From contig NC_092406.1 of the NCBI RefSeq assembly GCF_009017415.1, positions 6,200,001-6,264,000 of the forward strand: a DNA stretch of 64,000 nucleotides. Reading direction: 5' to 3'. The position numbers and the translations under genes are program-made. The DNA is from Aspergillus flavus (taxonomy: Eukaryota; Ascomycota; Eurotiomycetes; Eurotiales; Aspergillaceae). Of the stretch, positions 13,110 to 24,094 are shown piece by piece (position 1 is the stretch's first letter; every line of letters begins with the position of its first letter). A model generated the notes under the pieces. That model searched no databases and was not told where the DNA came from. It saw nothing but the letters and a program-made list of their open reading frames with translations.

Positions 13110-14673
13110 TGTACTATACACACTGATTAGATTTCTGTTGTGCACGATTAACAGGTTCAAATTTAGACCAGGAATCACAAAAGATATATTGCAGAGTAAT
13201 GCCCATTTATCTCTAAACTCGCTTTCAGCTCCCCTCAGCCCCATGATCAATAAGAGGATCTAGACTTCGACTACATACTCCGCATGCGGCTGATGATGGC
13301 ATTGACCCCTACGGATACGAGCATGTCATCGAATCATCATCATCAATTCGAGATCCACGGTACCGGAAGCGATGAACCGCTCCTTTATTCAGTAAGGCTG
13401 GCTTGGCTCGTTTAGATAGGATCGAATCTTCAGCTGACATTTAACACAAACTTAAAGCTGGATAAAGCTGACGTGAGGATGCCTTAGCTGTAATATCAAT
13501 GGTGGATAACCGATAAAGTTATGAAGTTTCTTGGTTTTGCAGCCACTTGGTTATTGATACGAGGGAATAAGATTAAGGCATAATAGGCGATCGCTTGAAA
13601 TGGTTCATTGTAAAGCAGTAAAATTAAGGTCGGCGATCGTGGTGTGATAATAGTGGCGAATTTCAATGAAAGCTTTGACAATATCGGAGTCCTTGACAGT
13701 AAGCTCGAATTTTCACAACGCCGAACGAACAGCTATAGATGCAAGACCTGAGAATTCTATCGGGCAGTGGATCTTTTTCGGCATCGGGTCCTAGACTGCG
13801 AAAGACATGAGAGATAACTAGAAGCTTTGGCAAGTGCAAGTGTAGCATGGGCGCTTTTTGGGGATATGACCCTGCGATGGAATGAGCTCCTATAAGGAAG
13901 AATTAGAACCTCTGAATTATTCATGCAATGGATAAGGGGAGCGAATTGGTGCGAATAGAATAAACGTTCAATAACTTACCATACACACTCAACCAGTATG
14001 TTGCCCACTGATCAACACCCTACTCTGCTGGTCAGGTTTGGATGATAGAGGGGGTGACTTCGAGAAATCTATAGCTTTTGGGAAAGCCATCGTTAAGTTC
14101 GAATTCAACAGCACGACGAATTGCTAAGCCAGATATAGACCGAGATATCACTTGGCCAAAAGCAAGCTGCACAAATGCGCTTAAAATTGTCTACAGTAAC
14201 TTGAGGCTGAAACATAAAGCCCGAGACCAATTTGCGAAGTTCCGTCTAGCAGGTCCGATATACTTCTCGAGTATTAGGGCTCTGCGATGCTGGCATCTTT
14301 AATATTGAGGAGGTAAAAAGTGGAGGCGCACGTCAAAGGTTTTCAAAAGTATTAGTGGCTACAGATATCTTCATCCGTTAAGAAGCCGTTCGGCATCGCT
14401 TATCGCCAGAGCTTTACAGGACACTAGATCATCTATATCAAACGCTCCACCAATCGACGATATCCACGGCCTCTGTTTCCGTGATGTACTTCACGAGTAC
14501 GTCACTAAAATGCGACAGTTTGTCCATGTCAGGGAAGCAAATGAGCTAATAATGATAAACCCAAACTTTTACCAGATCGTCACATAATATCATGTTTCAA
14601 CAAAGCTTCAACAATTAAGACTACTGTGTTTCGTTCGAAACAAGTCTCTATTGTCGTGATAGTCCATTCCAAG
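13110..14673. other. intergenic, nothing recognised
   Basis: The frames of 60-75 codons in this stretch have no homology I can recognise and no splice partners. The last 100 bases are the likely promoter and 5' UTR of the small secreted protein gene. Confidence 0.5.
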
Positions 14674-14865
14674 ATGAAGAATATTACAGCATCATCTCTT
14701 ATCGCCATACTTTCCTTGGCGGCCATGGTCCTTTCTCAAGCTAGTGTTGATGACGACCTGCCGAACTGCGGATATGTTGTTTTTGTCTGCGCAAAAATGT
14801 TTAGCTCATATGATGCCTTTCATGAATGCGTTCGCGACGAACGAGGATGCACCTGGCGTGACTGA
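14674..14865 (+). CDS. small secreted cysteine-containing protein
   Basis: Uninterrupted 63-codon frame. I chose the ATG at 14674, not the in-frame one at 14626, because it places a clean signal peptide at the N-terminus (MKNITASSLIAILSLAAMVLSQA). The predicted mature peptide is only about 40 residues, acidic at its start (SVDDDLPNC), with four cysteines (C-x7-C-x12-C-x6-C), enough for two disulfides. It fits the general form of fungal small secreted proteins, some of which act on hosts or competing microbes, but I recognise no named family. A short frame could arise by chance. The signal peptide and even-numbered cysteines are the only support. Confidence 0.55.
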   Translation: MKNITASSLIAILSLAAMVLSQASVDDDLPNCGYVVFVCAKMFSSYDAFHECVRDERGCTWRD

Positions 14866-15792
14866 GTAGTTAGTTTTCCTACCCCACAGACTGCCTTTGT
14901 TCTATTGTTGATGCAGACTATCTTTCGTAGGGTGTTATGCCTATCTATCGTTGATCTGGTTAGTCAAGGACGACGACCGAGTGTTATATCACCTTTGATA
15001 GCCTCGCTGAAATTGACGGAAGACAGGAAGACAAGTAATGATGTGGTTTATGGCGGCTAAGAAGCAAGAAATCTCAATTTCAAATATTACGTGTGTTGGG
15101 ATCCTGGATTATTATACTACTATGCATACAACCTTTGACCATCAATCATACACCGTCGTAGCCTGTCCACTTGGCTAGGCATATAATTGTAAAGGCCTTC
15201 GAGTAAGCACGTCCTTCGGACTAAAGGCGCAATGCGCAAATGACTTGAGGTCATCATCTCTGCCGAGCACATATCTCATCTCGGTTTCTGATCCAGACTC
15301 ACCCGACCATTGTACTGTGTCATGGCTGCATCTATCAGTGTCACTCCCCACTTAACAAACATGATGCGCTGTTACCGTATTTTAGTGCAAATTAGTCCGA
15401 CGTAGAATTATCACGCGGGCTGAGAAAGTCTGGTGATGCTTCAACCTTAGAAACTCCAGCAAATAGTTCGCAGTCCCTTGGTCTCAGGTTCAAGCCTGCC
15501 AGCCATTTCAATAGTAACCACTGTCGATACGAATGAGGAGACAAGCAAAGTGCGTGGGTCTAGTTTCTTTCTCCGCTCTATAGACAAGCAGCACTATGTC
15601 AATGCAATTATAATTAGATTGCGCAATACCTAGGTTATTTTGTAATGGTGTCATAGGATAGGCGCCAAGAAATACTTGTTTTTGACTCGATAGCCATGGT
15701 CAGCCATTGTCCAAATATCAAACACATCTGGTGTATCTATTCTCTATACTCACCCCAAGACTACGGTAGCTACTCGTAGTACACCACAAATG
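14866..15792. other. intergenic, nothing recognised
   Basis: Sequence between the convergent small secreted protein gene and the antiporter gene. A tRNA-like GGTTCAAGCC at 15488 has no matching acceptor stem. Confidence 0.5.
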
Positions 15793-17582
15793 TCATACAG
15801 CACTCTGCGCATTCCCCTTCTCCTGCGATTGACTCGAGTCCTTCTGCAATCCCCATTCACCCTCCTCGATTCGTTTCCCATAAAACTTCACCAACAGACC
15901 CACCGTAACCGGACCGATAATTGTGTTCAACAAGATCGCCCAAACACCGGTAATAAAGCCTTCCTCGCTCACGTATTCCGTGGAGTTGTAACCAATCTCA
16001 ATAATCAAAAGACCAATTTCCCCACGCGCAACCATCGCAGAACCAAGTAATAGGGCTGATAACATTGACGCGTTATCTTTGGGCGTTTCAATTGGTACGT
16101 CCGGCCCGGAGGAGGACTCCTTAGATGTTTTGCCGGCTTTGGATTTGGTCCATGGCAGGTGTTTCCATACTGGGATCCATATTCCCACGACAAACTATAC
16201 CAGTTAGCAATACCATCCAGTAAACGTGCGCAATAAACCTACCTTCGCGACAACCATCAAAAGCGTGAACAATATACCCCTCCAGATACGCTTCCCCGTC
16301 CACAGCTGCACAAACGGGATAGCGAATCCAATACTAGCAAAGAAAAGAGGTTCCATCAGATACGTCTGCACACCGAGTAGATAGGCCTCGAAGGTATGAA
16401 CAAAAGTGGGACTTTTATCCTCATTTTGCTCCCCTTCTTCACGACTCATAACCACGAATGGGCCGTCGGGACGCTTGCTCGGTAAGTAGGATAGAAATGT
16501 CCCAGCGAGGAATGCACCAAAGAGGACCGATGTGCCCGTGTAAGCAGCGATAGAGATAAATGCGCATAGAACAAGTGTCATCAAAATGATGTTGGAGATA
16601 TGGTCGTAGCGGGCAAAGTGGAACTCGATGTATTTGCGGAATATCGGGGCGAAGAGAAATTTTGTTACGATGGGCGTGACAATGGCCATTGCGACGGAGG
16701 CTACGATGGGACGACCTATTATCCAGCCGAGGTTGGCGTCGCTGTTGGAGAGTTTTCCTAGGTCGGAGATGATGCTGTTCATGTCTGGTAAGTATGTGCG
16801 GATTTTTAAATTTGGGTTACTGACCTGGAAAGCACAAGCCCAACTACATCGTCAATGACGGCTGCGCTCACGAGGACTGAGCCCACGCGGGTTTGAGCGA
16901 GATCTACCGTTTTCGAGGCTGACGAGATTACGGCGAATGTGGTACCTAGCCAGTTTGTTAGATCTCAGCCAAGTTAGGGTTTGGCGGCGGGAATTACCCA
17001 AAGAGGTAGCGGAAAGTGCCGCCCCGATGATGAACGTCTCGACCGCGCCTGATTGACGTTAGATCGTCTTTCGTTGGCAGTATAGAAAGCTAGAAAATAC
17101 CATATCCATATCCCAGGTATAACAAAAGATAAGAAAGTCCGATAGGAAAACAAACCCCCGTGGCAGCGCCAATAGTGCTCACCACCAAATTCTCCTTTAA
17201 AAGATCGAGGCGGGCGCCAAGGCCACCTGGAGATGATTGACGTCAACACCAGCAGACGCCGCAGAACTTGCAAGTCACCAACCTTCGAAAATAATTAGGA
17301 TCAGGCCAACATATCCCAGTGCCAGGAAAGTCTGTTGCCAGTTCGATTCAAGAATATTTGCGAGCGGTACACCATATATGATACCAACTGCAATCTGTCC
17401 AATGATTCCAGCGCGGAGAACTTTGGCGGAGACCCATTCCGCCAAGGACAGGAAGAAGAAGAATGAGATGATAATCAGGATTTCAACAACTGACCCAGTG
17501 AGCTTTGCGATCGTGTAGCGCTAGGGATGAATATGTACTTACTTCCAGGCTCGTGGTACGGGAGGAAACCACCTGCCATCAT
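15793..17582 (-). CDS. CPA2-type Na+(K+)/H+ antiporter, seven exons
   Basis: Exons 17543-17582, 17283-17489, 17101-17226, 16998-17048, 16825-16945, 16243-16774 and 15793-16194 join in frame to 492 residues; introns are 48-56 bp with GT..AG ends. The product begins MMAGGFLPYHEPGIVEIL and has about 11 hydrophobic segments, with the CPA2 features GQIAVGIIYG, LGYVGLILIIFEGGL and the ion-binding VIDDVVGLVL. Alternative acceptors in the first and fifth introns break the frame, which fixes these choices. An upstream in-frame Met at 17669 could extend the N-terminus by 29 residues. The C-terminal half has a charged cytosolic loop (REEGEQNEDK). Such proteins exchange monovalent cations for protons at the plasma or endomembrane, for ion and pH balance. 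It looks intact. Confidence 0.87.
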
Positions 17583-18709
17583 GCGATGATAAAGGATTAG
17601 GTCGGAGCATGGAAGGGGAACAACCTCCAGCTGGAGAGGCGAAGGGCCATCAAATAGTGAATTTCTCAACTCCAGATGCTCCCAACTACAGTATTGGCAT
17701 TAGCTAAGAATTCTCTTGGGTGTCAGTCAGGAAGGCGAAGATGATGATGGGTGGAGCAAGGCCAAGAGGCTTAATTCTTGGATTTTCCTGAAGACTCTGA
17801 AAGAATGAATGTAACGGTCTGGAGTCTGGGCCAATGTGATACGCCCTCTATTCTGTGGGGCCTTCGTGGTATGGCATACGGCCGACGCTAGAATCCAAAC
17901 TGTGGAGCATATCCAGACTTTGCCCGAGCTAATTTATAAGCTTCTGTGGCTGCGACGCTTGTCGTGCATTGTTTCCTTGGAGTCGAAAACCACAATACTC
18001 GGCTTTTGTCGGTGGTACATACAAGGGTGCGTTTCCTGTTAGAACGTCCTGTCTTTTTCTTACTATTCGTGGTTTCTTCCTAAACCGGTGTACTCAAGTC
18101 TATCTAGCGGAGGAGAAGTCACTCGGCATATCCGCCCAAAAAGTCCATGATCCACCTTTCGGCCGATCACTAGCCCGAGTCTCCACTGCTATCTTGTACG
18201 GAGTAGTCTAAGCGAAATCGACAGTTCAGTCGTGCCCTCCTAGATGTGTGTTCAGCCCTACCACAATATCATCGTACTCTCAGCGCACCGAAACATATGC
18301 AACATCTCAAAACCAGTCATTTGAGAGACATGCGGTACAGTAGCTCCCAGTTGCTTAATTACAACCTCATCACGGCGTCAAGTTGGAATTATGAAAGTAT
18401 AGGTTGCATGTCCTGAGCTTTGGATACATGCCAGTGACGAGAACTTTGTATATACTTGATAGATGGCACGCGAGACCATACCTTGGAATGTGTCTGACCT
18501 GATCTCAAATCCAGCTCCGAAAAGGAGCCAGGTCACCAATAACGGCATTGAGCATAGCTTTAGATTTATCCTGCCCCGGTGCGTGTCGCCAACACCGCCC
18601 GGTTTTGGTGAAGTTTAATCTAGGACCCCGATATGATGTCAAAAGTCGCTTCAGGAAAGGAACCTTTGTCGTACACGATATATGTGCTAATAATTTGGCA
18701 TGGAAGTAT
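17583..18709. other. intergenic between divergent antiporter and beta-propeller genes
   Basis: Shared upstream region of two genes that point away from each other. Frames at 17836-18211 have no recognisable content. Confidence 0.5.
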
Positions 18710-18716
18710 TATAAAA
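18710..18716 (+). promoter_or_regulatory. TATA box
   Basis: TATAAAA 87-93 bases before the ATG at 18803. It argues that the in-frame upstream Met at 18548 lies outside the transcript. Confidence 0.55.
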
Positions 18717-18802
18717 GACTTCATTACCAGATCCCCCTCATACAAAAGACTCCTCTAGCCCTTTCTGACTCTCCTGGAAATAGGAAAAGGTCATCAATCA
18801 AC

Positions 18803-19909
18803 ATGTCACCCGTCCAACTCCAATCATCTCAAGAGGCTCACATCCTTGAGGATCTACCGCCTGATGACTACGTGAGAATGCAAGATCCTGACCCAACCCC
18901 AACCGCTGCTCGGCCTCGCAACAATTACTTCGAACAATGGAAGCCAGGGACACAGACAAGCAATGGAGGTCTACCTCCTTCCGGGACAAAAGAACAAAAC
19001 TATCCCCACGAAATCTACTTCCTAGAACTAGCTCAGAGTACGGAGATTATTAATGGGGACTTTTTCGGTCAGAATGGACGAATTCTCCACAGCATGGATG
19101 GTGGCAAGAGCGTAACTGCGCTCGTATCCGGCCTTAGGAGTCCAGACGGTATTGAAATATCGCAGTCCGCCGGTCGCATGTTTTGGACTAATATGGGACT
19201 TGGTACATCTATTCAAGACGGGTCGGTGATGTCTGCAGATTTCGATGGGAGCGATATAAAAACCATCATTCCCGAGGGTGCCGTCTACACGCCCAAGCAA
19301 CTAACAATCGACGATCAGAATCACAAGCTCTACTTTTGCGATCGCGAGGGTATGAGTGTTCACCGCTGTGATTTCGACGGCCAGAATCACGAGAACCTGA
19401 TTCTACGCGGAGATTACAAAACTACTGACATAGAAGACCCAACACGGTGGTGCGTGGGTATAGCCGTGGATATCAACAACGGGAAGTTCTACTGGACACA
19501 GAAAGGTCCCAGCAGAGGGGGCAAAGGACGCATTTTCCGTACGAATATCGACATGGCTTTTGGTGCGAATGCGTTCAATCGATCAGATATTGAGACCTTG
19601 TTCGTGGGTCTTTCCGAACCCGTTGGCCTGGGCTTTGAGTCGGAGACGCAGACGCTTTACTGGACCGATCGTGGCGCGCATCCGTCTGGTAATACATTGA
19701 ATAAGGCATATGTTGGTGAGAAGAGCCCTCGGGTGCAGATTCTGGCACGCCAGTTCCATGAGCCTATTGGATTGAAGGTGGATTCCATCAACCAGCAAGT
19801 CTATGTCACTGACTTGGGAGGTAGTCTGTATCGAGTGGGCATGGATGGGGGTGGAAAGGAGGTTATATATCGTGGGGATGGCTTTTACACTGGCGTCACC
19901 GTTGTATAA
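18803..19909 (+). CDS. six-bladed beta-propeller protein (SMP-30/YWTD-like)
   Basis: Intronless, 368 residues from the ATG at 18803. A frame runs upstream to 18548, but the TATA box at 18710 favours the later start. After a polar N-terminus of about 70 residues the sequence repeats roughly every 45 residues a strand of the form [FLV]Y[WFV]xD: MFWTNMG, LYFCDREG, FYWTQKG, LYWTDRG, VYVTDLGG, each preceded by P-x-[GQ][IL]. This is the pattern of LDL-receptor YWTD repeats and of SMP-30/gluconolactonase-like propellers. There is no signal peptide. Fungal members are often annotated as 3-hydroxyacyl or gluconolactonase-like without proof, and the substrate cannot be inferred. The dehydrogenase gene follows 470 bp downstream in the same direction. 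Confidence 0.8.
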   Translation: MSPVQLQSSQEAHILEDLPPDDYVRMQDPDPTPTAARPRNNYFEQWKPGTQTSNGGLPPSGTKEQNYPHEIYFLELAQSTEIINGDFFGQNGRILHSMDGGKSVTALVSGLRSPDGIEISQSAGRMFWTNMGLGTSIQDGSVMSADFDGSDIKTIIPEGAVYTPKQLTIDDQNHKLYFCDREGMSVHRCDFDGQNHENLILRGDYKTTDIEDPTRWCVGIAVDINNGKFYWTQKGPSRGGKGRIFRTNIDMAFGANAFNRSDIETLFVGLSEPVGLGFESETQTLYWTDRGAHPSGNTLNKAYVGEKSPRVQILARQFHEPIGLKVDSINQQVYVTDLGGSLYRVGMDGGGKEVIYRGDGFYTGVTVV

Positions 19910-20025
19910 AACTCTCGCTATCAATGTAATTAGAGACTCATTAACCGTAACCAACAACATCTGTGTTGGATATACATCTTCAATATAACGAGCATTGTGC
20001 TAGAAGTAGGTGATATCTCGGCATT

Positions 20026-20078
20026 GCATCCGCGGATGCCGCTAACCTAAAAGGGCATCTGCGGGTCGAATCCCGCGG
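20026..20078. promoter_or_regulatory. pair of GC-rich palindromes upstream of the dehydrogenase
   Basis: A perfect 14-base palindrome GCATCCGCGGATGC lies at 20026-20039. A hairpin lies at 20059-20078: a seven-pair stem CTGCGGG/CCCGCGG around TCGAAT. Both contain CGG half-sites of the type bound by Zn2Cys6 dimers, and they sit about 200 bases before a TATA box. No function is shown. Confidence 0.35.
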
Positions 20079-20270
20079 GACTCGTCGCTCAAGTCCTCGG
20101 CATGTCGGCCATTTTCCCTCGGGCGCGCGGTATAGCTGGGTGGACCTTGTATATGCCTCCGTTTGTTGGGAGTTTTCTATGCTATGAACGATTAACATCC
20201 GAAAGATGGAAATCCTAGGAAAGTCTGGTTTTCGGCATCGGGTTGCCGAGTTTCATGCTTTGAGAGTGGA

Positions 20271-20280
20271 TATATATAAA
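20271..20280 (+). promoter_or_regulatory. TATA box
   Basis: TATATATAAA about 100 bases before the ATG at 20377. It supports that start over the in-frame ATG at 20206. Confidence 0.5.
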
Positions 20281-20376
20281 GCTTGTTCCCGGCTTGACAA
20301 TCTTGACAACTTGTACGGGAACAATTCAATCACTTCACATTACACCTTAGTATTATTGGTATACATTACTTTCAAG

Positions 20377-21453
20377 ATGACAATCACAACAATGAAGGAC
20401 ATTAAAACCGTCGCTATAATCGGTACCGGCGTCATAGGAGCCAGCTGGACAGCTTTATTCCTGGCCCGAGGGCTCAAGGTCCTGGTGACCGATCCCGCCC
20501 CGAACGCAGAGAAGAACCTCGAGACATATTTAAACGCACAATGGCCAACGCTCACTCAAATAGGCCTCAGCGAAGGGGCCTCCCTAAAAAATTATGCCTT
20601 TGTGGATTCACTGGATAATCATTTCGAGGAAATTGACTTCATACAAGAGGTACCATTTCCGTTCTCAAATACTGGCGTTATTCTACTAACAGTGACTAAG
20701 AATGGCCCCGAACGGCTAGAATTCAAACGCACCCTGTTCGCCTACCTAGACGAGAAAGCACGCCCAGAGGTAATAATCGCATCTTCGTCGTCCGGAATAC
20801 CCTCGTCCGAATATGCGTCGGCGTGCCGTCACCACCCTGAACGGGTTCTGGTCGGACACCCTTTCAACCCACCACATTTGATTCCTCTGGTGGAGGTCGT
20901 GCCACATAGAACCACAGATAGAGAGACTGTTGTACCACGAGCTATGGAATTCTACAGAAGCCTTGGCAAGAAGCCAGTACTTATTCAGAAAGAGATTCCC
21001 GGATTCATCGCCAACAGGCTCCAGGCTGCCCTATCGATGGAGGCATATAGTTTGGTGAGCAGAGGGATTATCTCTGCGGCGGATTTAGGTAAGATTTTAT
21101 CTTGCCTTCTGGGAGTTTCAATTGCGGTATGACTAACTGTTTGTCCAAAAGATACGACAGTGACATCTTCTCTTGGTCTACGGTGGGCGCTTAATGGACC
21201 TTACGCTCTGAACGCTATGGCGGGCGGCGGGAGCTTTCAGCATTTCTTGGAACATCTCGGTCCAGCTGCTAAATCATGGCATGATGACATGCATAAACAC
21301 ACGTTTTCAATGACTCCTGAAGCAATCCAGGATCTAAGTAGAACGGTTGAGCCGATGGTGCAGGCAACTGATTTGAATACTTTACAGAAGGAGAGGGATG
21401 ATGTACTCCTGAAACTTATGGATATGAAGTCGAAGACTTCTCTATTGGAATAA
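20377..21453 (+). CDS. 3-hydroxyacyl-CoA dehydrogenase (lambda-crystallin-like)
   Basis: Exons 20377-20649, 20701-21088 and 21152-21453 give 320 residues. The first intron (51 bp, with a perfect TACTAAC branch site) has no stop, so it could be mistaken for coding; removing it restores the family sequence DFIQENGPERL. The N-terminal Rossmann fold shows the NAD site VAIIGTGVIGASW (Gly-rich, near residue 12). The substrate domain has the catalytic HPFNPPHLIPLVEV, with the active His in GHPFNPP, then KEIPGFIANRLQ. The C-terminal domain carries SSLGLRWALNGP and FLEHLGPA. The fold oxidises 3-hydroxyacyl-CoA or related hydroxy acids such as L-gulonate or carnitine. The exact substrate is not visible. 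It may share regulation with the propeller gene upstream. Confidence 0.9.
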
Positions 21454-22468
21454 GGTTGAGCAGGTCGGACATATCGATTGGTGGAAAATGGACATGTACA
21501 ATAACATTTAACTCAAGGGGTGGATAGCCTTACTTTGTTCGGTTGCAATGTGTTGTAAGAGGCTATTGTGTCCCTTAGGTGCCGATGGAAGTGACATTCA
21601 AATATGTAGACCTAATCATTGGACTTTCCATGCACATGACATATCCCTGGAATGCTAGCCTTGGTAGATTCAAGGAGTATAGGGGCATGGAAAAAAAAAT
21701 AGATTTAAGGGTAAGAGCTAGAGATACATAAACAGAGTTGAGGTAGAAGACCCTCGTATAGGCAATGACACTCCGGAATATGAACGCGCATACGGAGGAG
21801 AGCACAACTGCTTCCTAACATGGGATAGCATATCCTTGACCTCTAGCTGTCGCTCGGTCAATTGCACATGTTGGTGGAGACAATGTCAAACATTCCGCAA
21901 CGCCAATTGAAACTGGGAACCAGGGTTTGTGAAGCAAGGGATACGCCGGGAGTTCTTGCCAACATCTCCATCTCAGGAACGTCAGGATCTCATCGACTAT
22001 AGGAATAGGCATGTAAACATTCAGCTAAGCCTATGAATGAAAACAAGGTAAGTGGAAAAGGAAATGGTACGGATAAACTAAACGGACTAAATCCTGTGTA
22101 CAGGCCATACGCAGTATATATTAAACATAGCATAAGAAGTGGTTGTGGCTTGGTCTGGAAAGTCTTAGCTTGTATAGCATTGCTATCTCAAACATAATTA
22201 TCGAAGACCGAGTAGCTCGAAAAAGGCCATCTGATCTGCAGTCTGCAGGTGAAAACATTTTGGTGTTGAATGTTTTGACCAGAATGTGGACGGCAGGGGA
22301 CGAGATCCAGCTGGAATGCAGCATAGCTGAAGCTACACAACATGTCAACAATGGAATTCTGTTTACATTTTCACAGAGATACCGAGCATAAATTGGATTC
22401 TTGCCCACCTCTTGTCTCACTATTGTTGTGTTTCACTCATCACGGGCCCCTACTTCCATACTTTCAAC
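21454..22468. other. intergenic, nothing recognised
   Basis: 3' flank of the dehydrogenase and promoter of the PIG-L gene. Short frames on both strands show no domain. Confidence 0.5.
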
Positions 22469-23296
22469 ATGAAACCATACAGCCTCCTCAGCAGTTTAGC
22501 TATCCTCGGCCCTGCGGCCTTGACGGTTGCCCAAACCCTCAACATCGTTGCACATCAAGACGACGATCTACTCTTCATGTCCCCAGACCTTCTTAGCGAT
22601 GTACGGTCAGGTCGCGCCGTCCGCACCGTCTTCCTCACAGCCGGCGATGCAGGCAAGGGCGAGGATTACTGGACAAGCCGTCAAGCCGGTTCCTTAGCGA
22701 CTTATGCACAAATCGCGGGTGTTGCTAATGAATGGAACGAAGGCGATGCAGGCATCGAGGGATTCGACATCCCAGTATACGAACTAGCAGCCAAGCCTCA
22801 GATTGAACTCGCCTTCCTGCACATCCCAGACGGCAACCTGGACGGTTCAGGTTTCGCATCCACAGGAAGTGTGAGTCTTCAAAAGCTCTGGGAGGGAACT
22901 ATCGACCAAATCGGCACGGTCGATGCCTCCGGCACTACCTATACGAGGGATCAACTTCTCGACGTTCTCTCCGACATCATTGAAAACTTCAGCCCCGACC
23001 GAATCAACACTCTTGACTTTGTCAATGATCTCGGTGATGGCGACCATAGCGACCACCACACTACTGGTTTCTTTGCGGATCACGCATCCCAGAATGCTGA
23101 TAATGATGCGGTCTTCTACGGCTACATGGGTTACCTGGTCCAAAATCAGCCCGCCAATCTCAATGCTGATCAAATTGCGGATAAGAAGAACATCTTCTAC
23201 TTCTATGCCGGCTATGATTCTGGCACTTGCAATAGCGATGCTGCTTGTGCTGGCAGACCCGAGCTTGCTTGGCTGGAGCGCCAGTACCTGGTATGA
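22469..23296 (+). CDS. secreted PIG-L/LmbE-family deacetylase
   Basis: Intronless, 275 residues from the ATG at 22469, chosen because it starts a signal peptide (MKPYSLLSSLAILGPAALTVAQ). The metal-binding motif of the GlcNAc-PI de-N-acetylase/LmbE family, AHQDDD, follows at residues 28-33, and the second metal motif DHSDHHTTG appears near residue 190. The family uses Zn to remove acetyl groups from N-acetylglucosamine-type sugars. The intracellular GPI-pathway enzyme has a membrane anchor, whereas this one lacks it and is exported, so a role on extracellular or cell-wall sugars is more likely. Two cysteines near the C-terminus (GTCNSDAAC) could form a disulfide. It stands alone between intergenic regions. 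Confidence 0.85.
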   Translation: MKPYSLLSSLAILGPAALTVAQTLNIVAHQDDDLLFMSPDLLSDVRSGRAVRTVFLTAGDAGKGEDYWTSRQAGSLATYAQIAGVANEWNEGDAGIEGFDIPVYELAAKPQIELAFLHIPDGNLDGSGFASTGSVSLQKLWEGTIDQIGTVDASGTTYTRDQLLDVLSDIIENFSPDRINTLDFVNDLGDGDHSDHHTTGFFADHASQNADNDAVFYGYMGYLVQNQPANLNADQIADKKNIFYFYAGYDSGTCNSDAACAGRPELAWLERQYLV

Positions 23297-24094
23297 TTTG
23301 GGATGTAATGACATGAATGCGATACGGGATTTGAACCGACATCAGTCAATCCTTCTTTGATGTAACAAGGAGCCACCTGCCTTGCTTTATCCATGGTGGA
23401 CTCTTATGATTGTTGAACCAGAACATTGTATGTAGCGAATTTTAATGACACCAAAACGAGTGGACTCACAAGTCTGCTACCACTTCGACTTTCAATCAAT
23501 ACCACATTTTTATATTTTCCATGATCAAGGTGTTGTGATTCCCCTTCATGGCTCAGAGACAAGTAGATTGCATAAAGATGCTAATGAGTAGCTCGAAAAG
23601 CAAGAGGCTATAAAAGAAGACACCCAGTAACTGTCCGCCACTATGGCCAAGGATGGGGTATAGAGGCCAGCTGGTCACGATTATATTAGCTCCATCGGAC
23701 AGAAGTCACTTATCCAGCAGGTGGAGCGCTGTCCATTCTCACCAGACATCTCAGCGATACAAAAAACACATTGAGATGCCAGTTACAGTGCTGCAGCGCT
23801 GAATGCGAGTAGGTTTGATTGCACGGCTAAAACAGCTCCAGTCTATTCTCTGAGCTAGGGTTGGTCTTCTACGCCGGAAGATTGTGGCAGCTTGTAACAA
23901 TATACTATATATGCAGGATATAGTAGGGCCCGTGTCAAGTTTGGGCGTAACGCTGAGAATGAGGATTGCGACAGGTTACAGACGTGTCTGAAAACTAAAT
24001 ATGTATACATAGTGAAAGGAGTTACTGTTGGCACACGATCTAAGACAACGGGACACAAAACACAAGAGGGAAATCGCACAAATCTGACTGCAAT
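23297..24094. other. intergenic, nothing recognised
   Basis: Between the 3' ends of the convergent PIG-L gene and the TPR pseudogene. No coding frame of substance. Confidence 0.5.

Noticed and set aside
15416..15515. Possible tRNA B-box GGTTCAAGCC
   Set aside because: No complementary acceptor stem or A-box lies at the right distance.
19985..20090. Possible tRNA with T-arm GCGGGTCGAATCCCGC
   Set aside because: The T-loop is one base short, only five acceptor pairs could be found, and no convincing anticodon arm forms.
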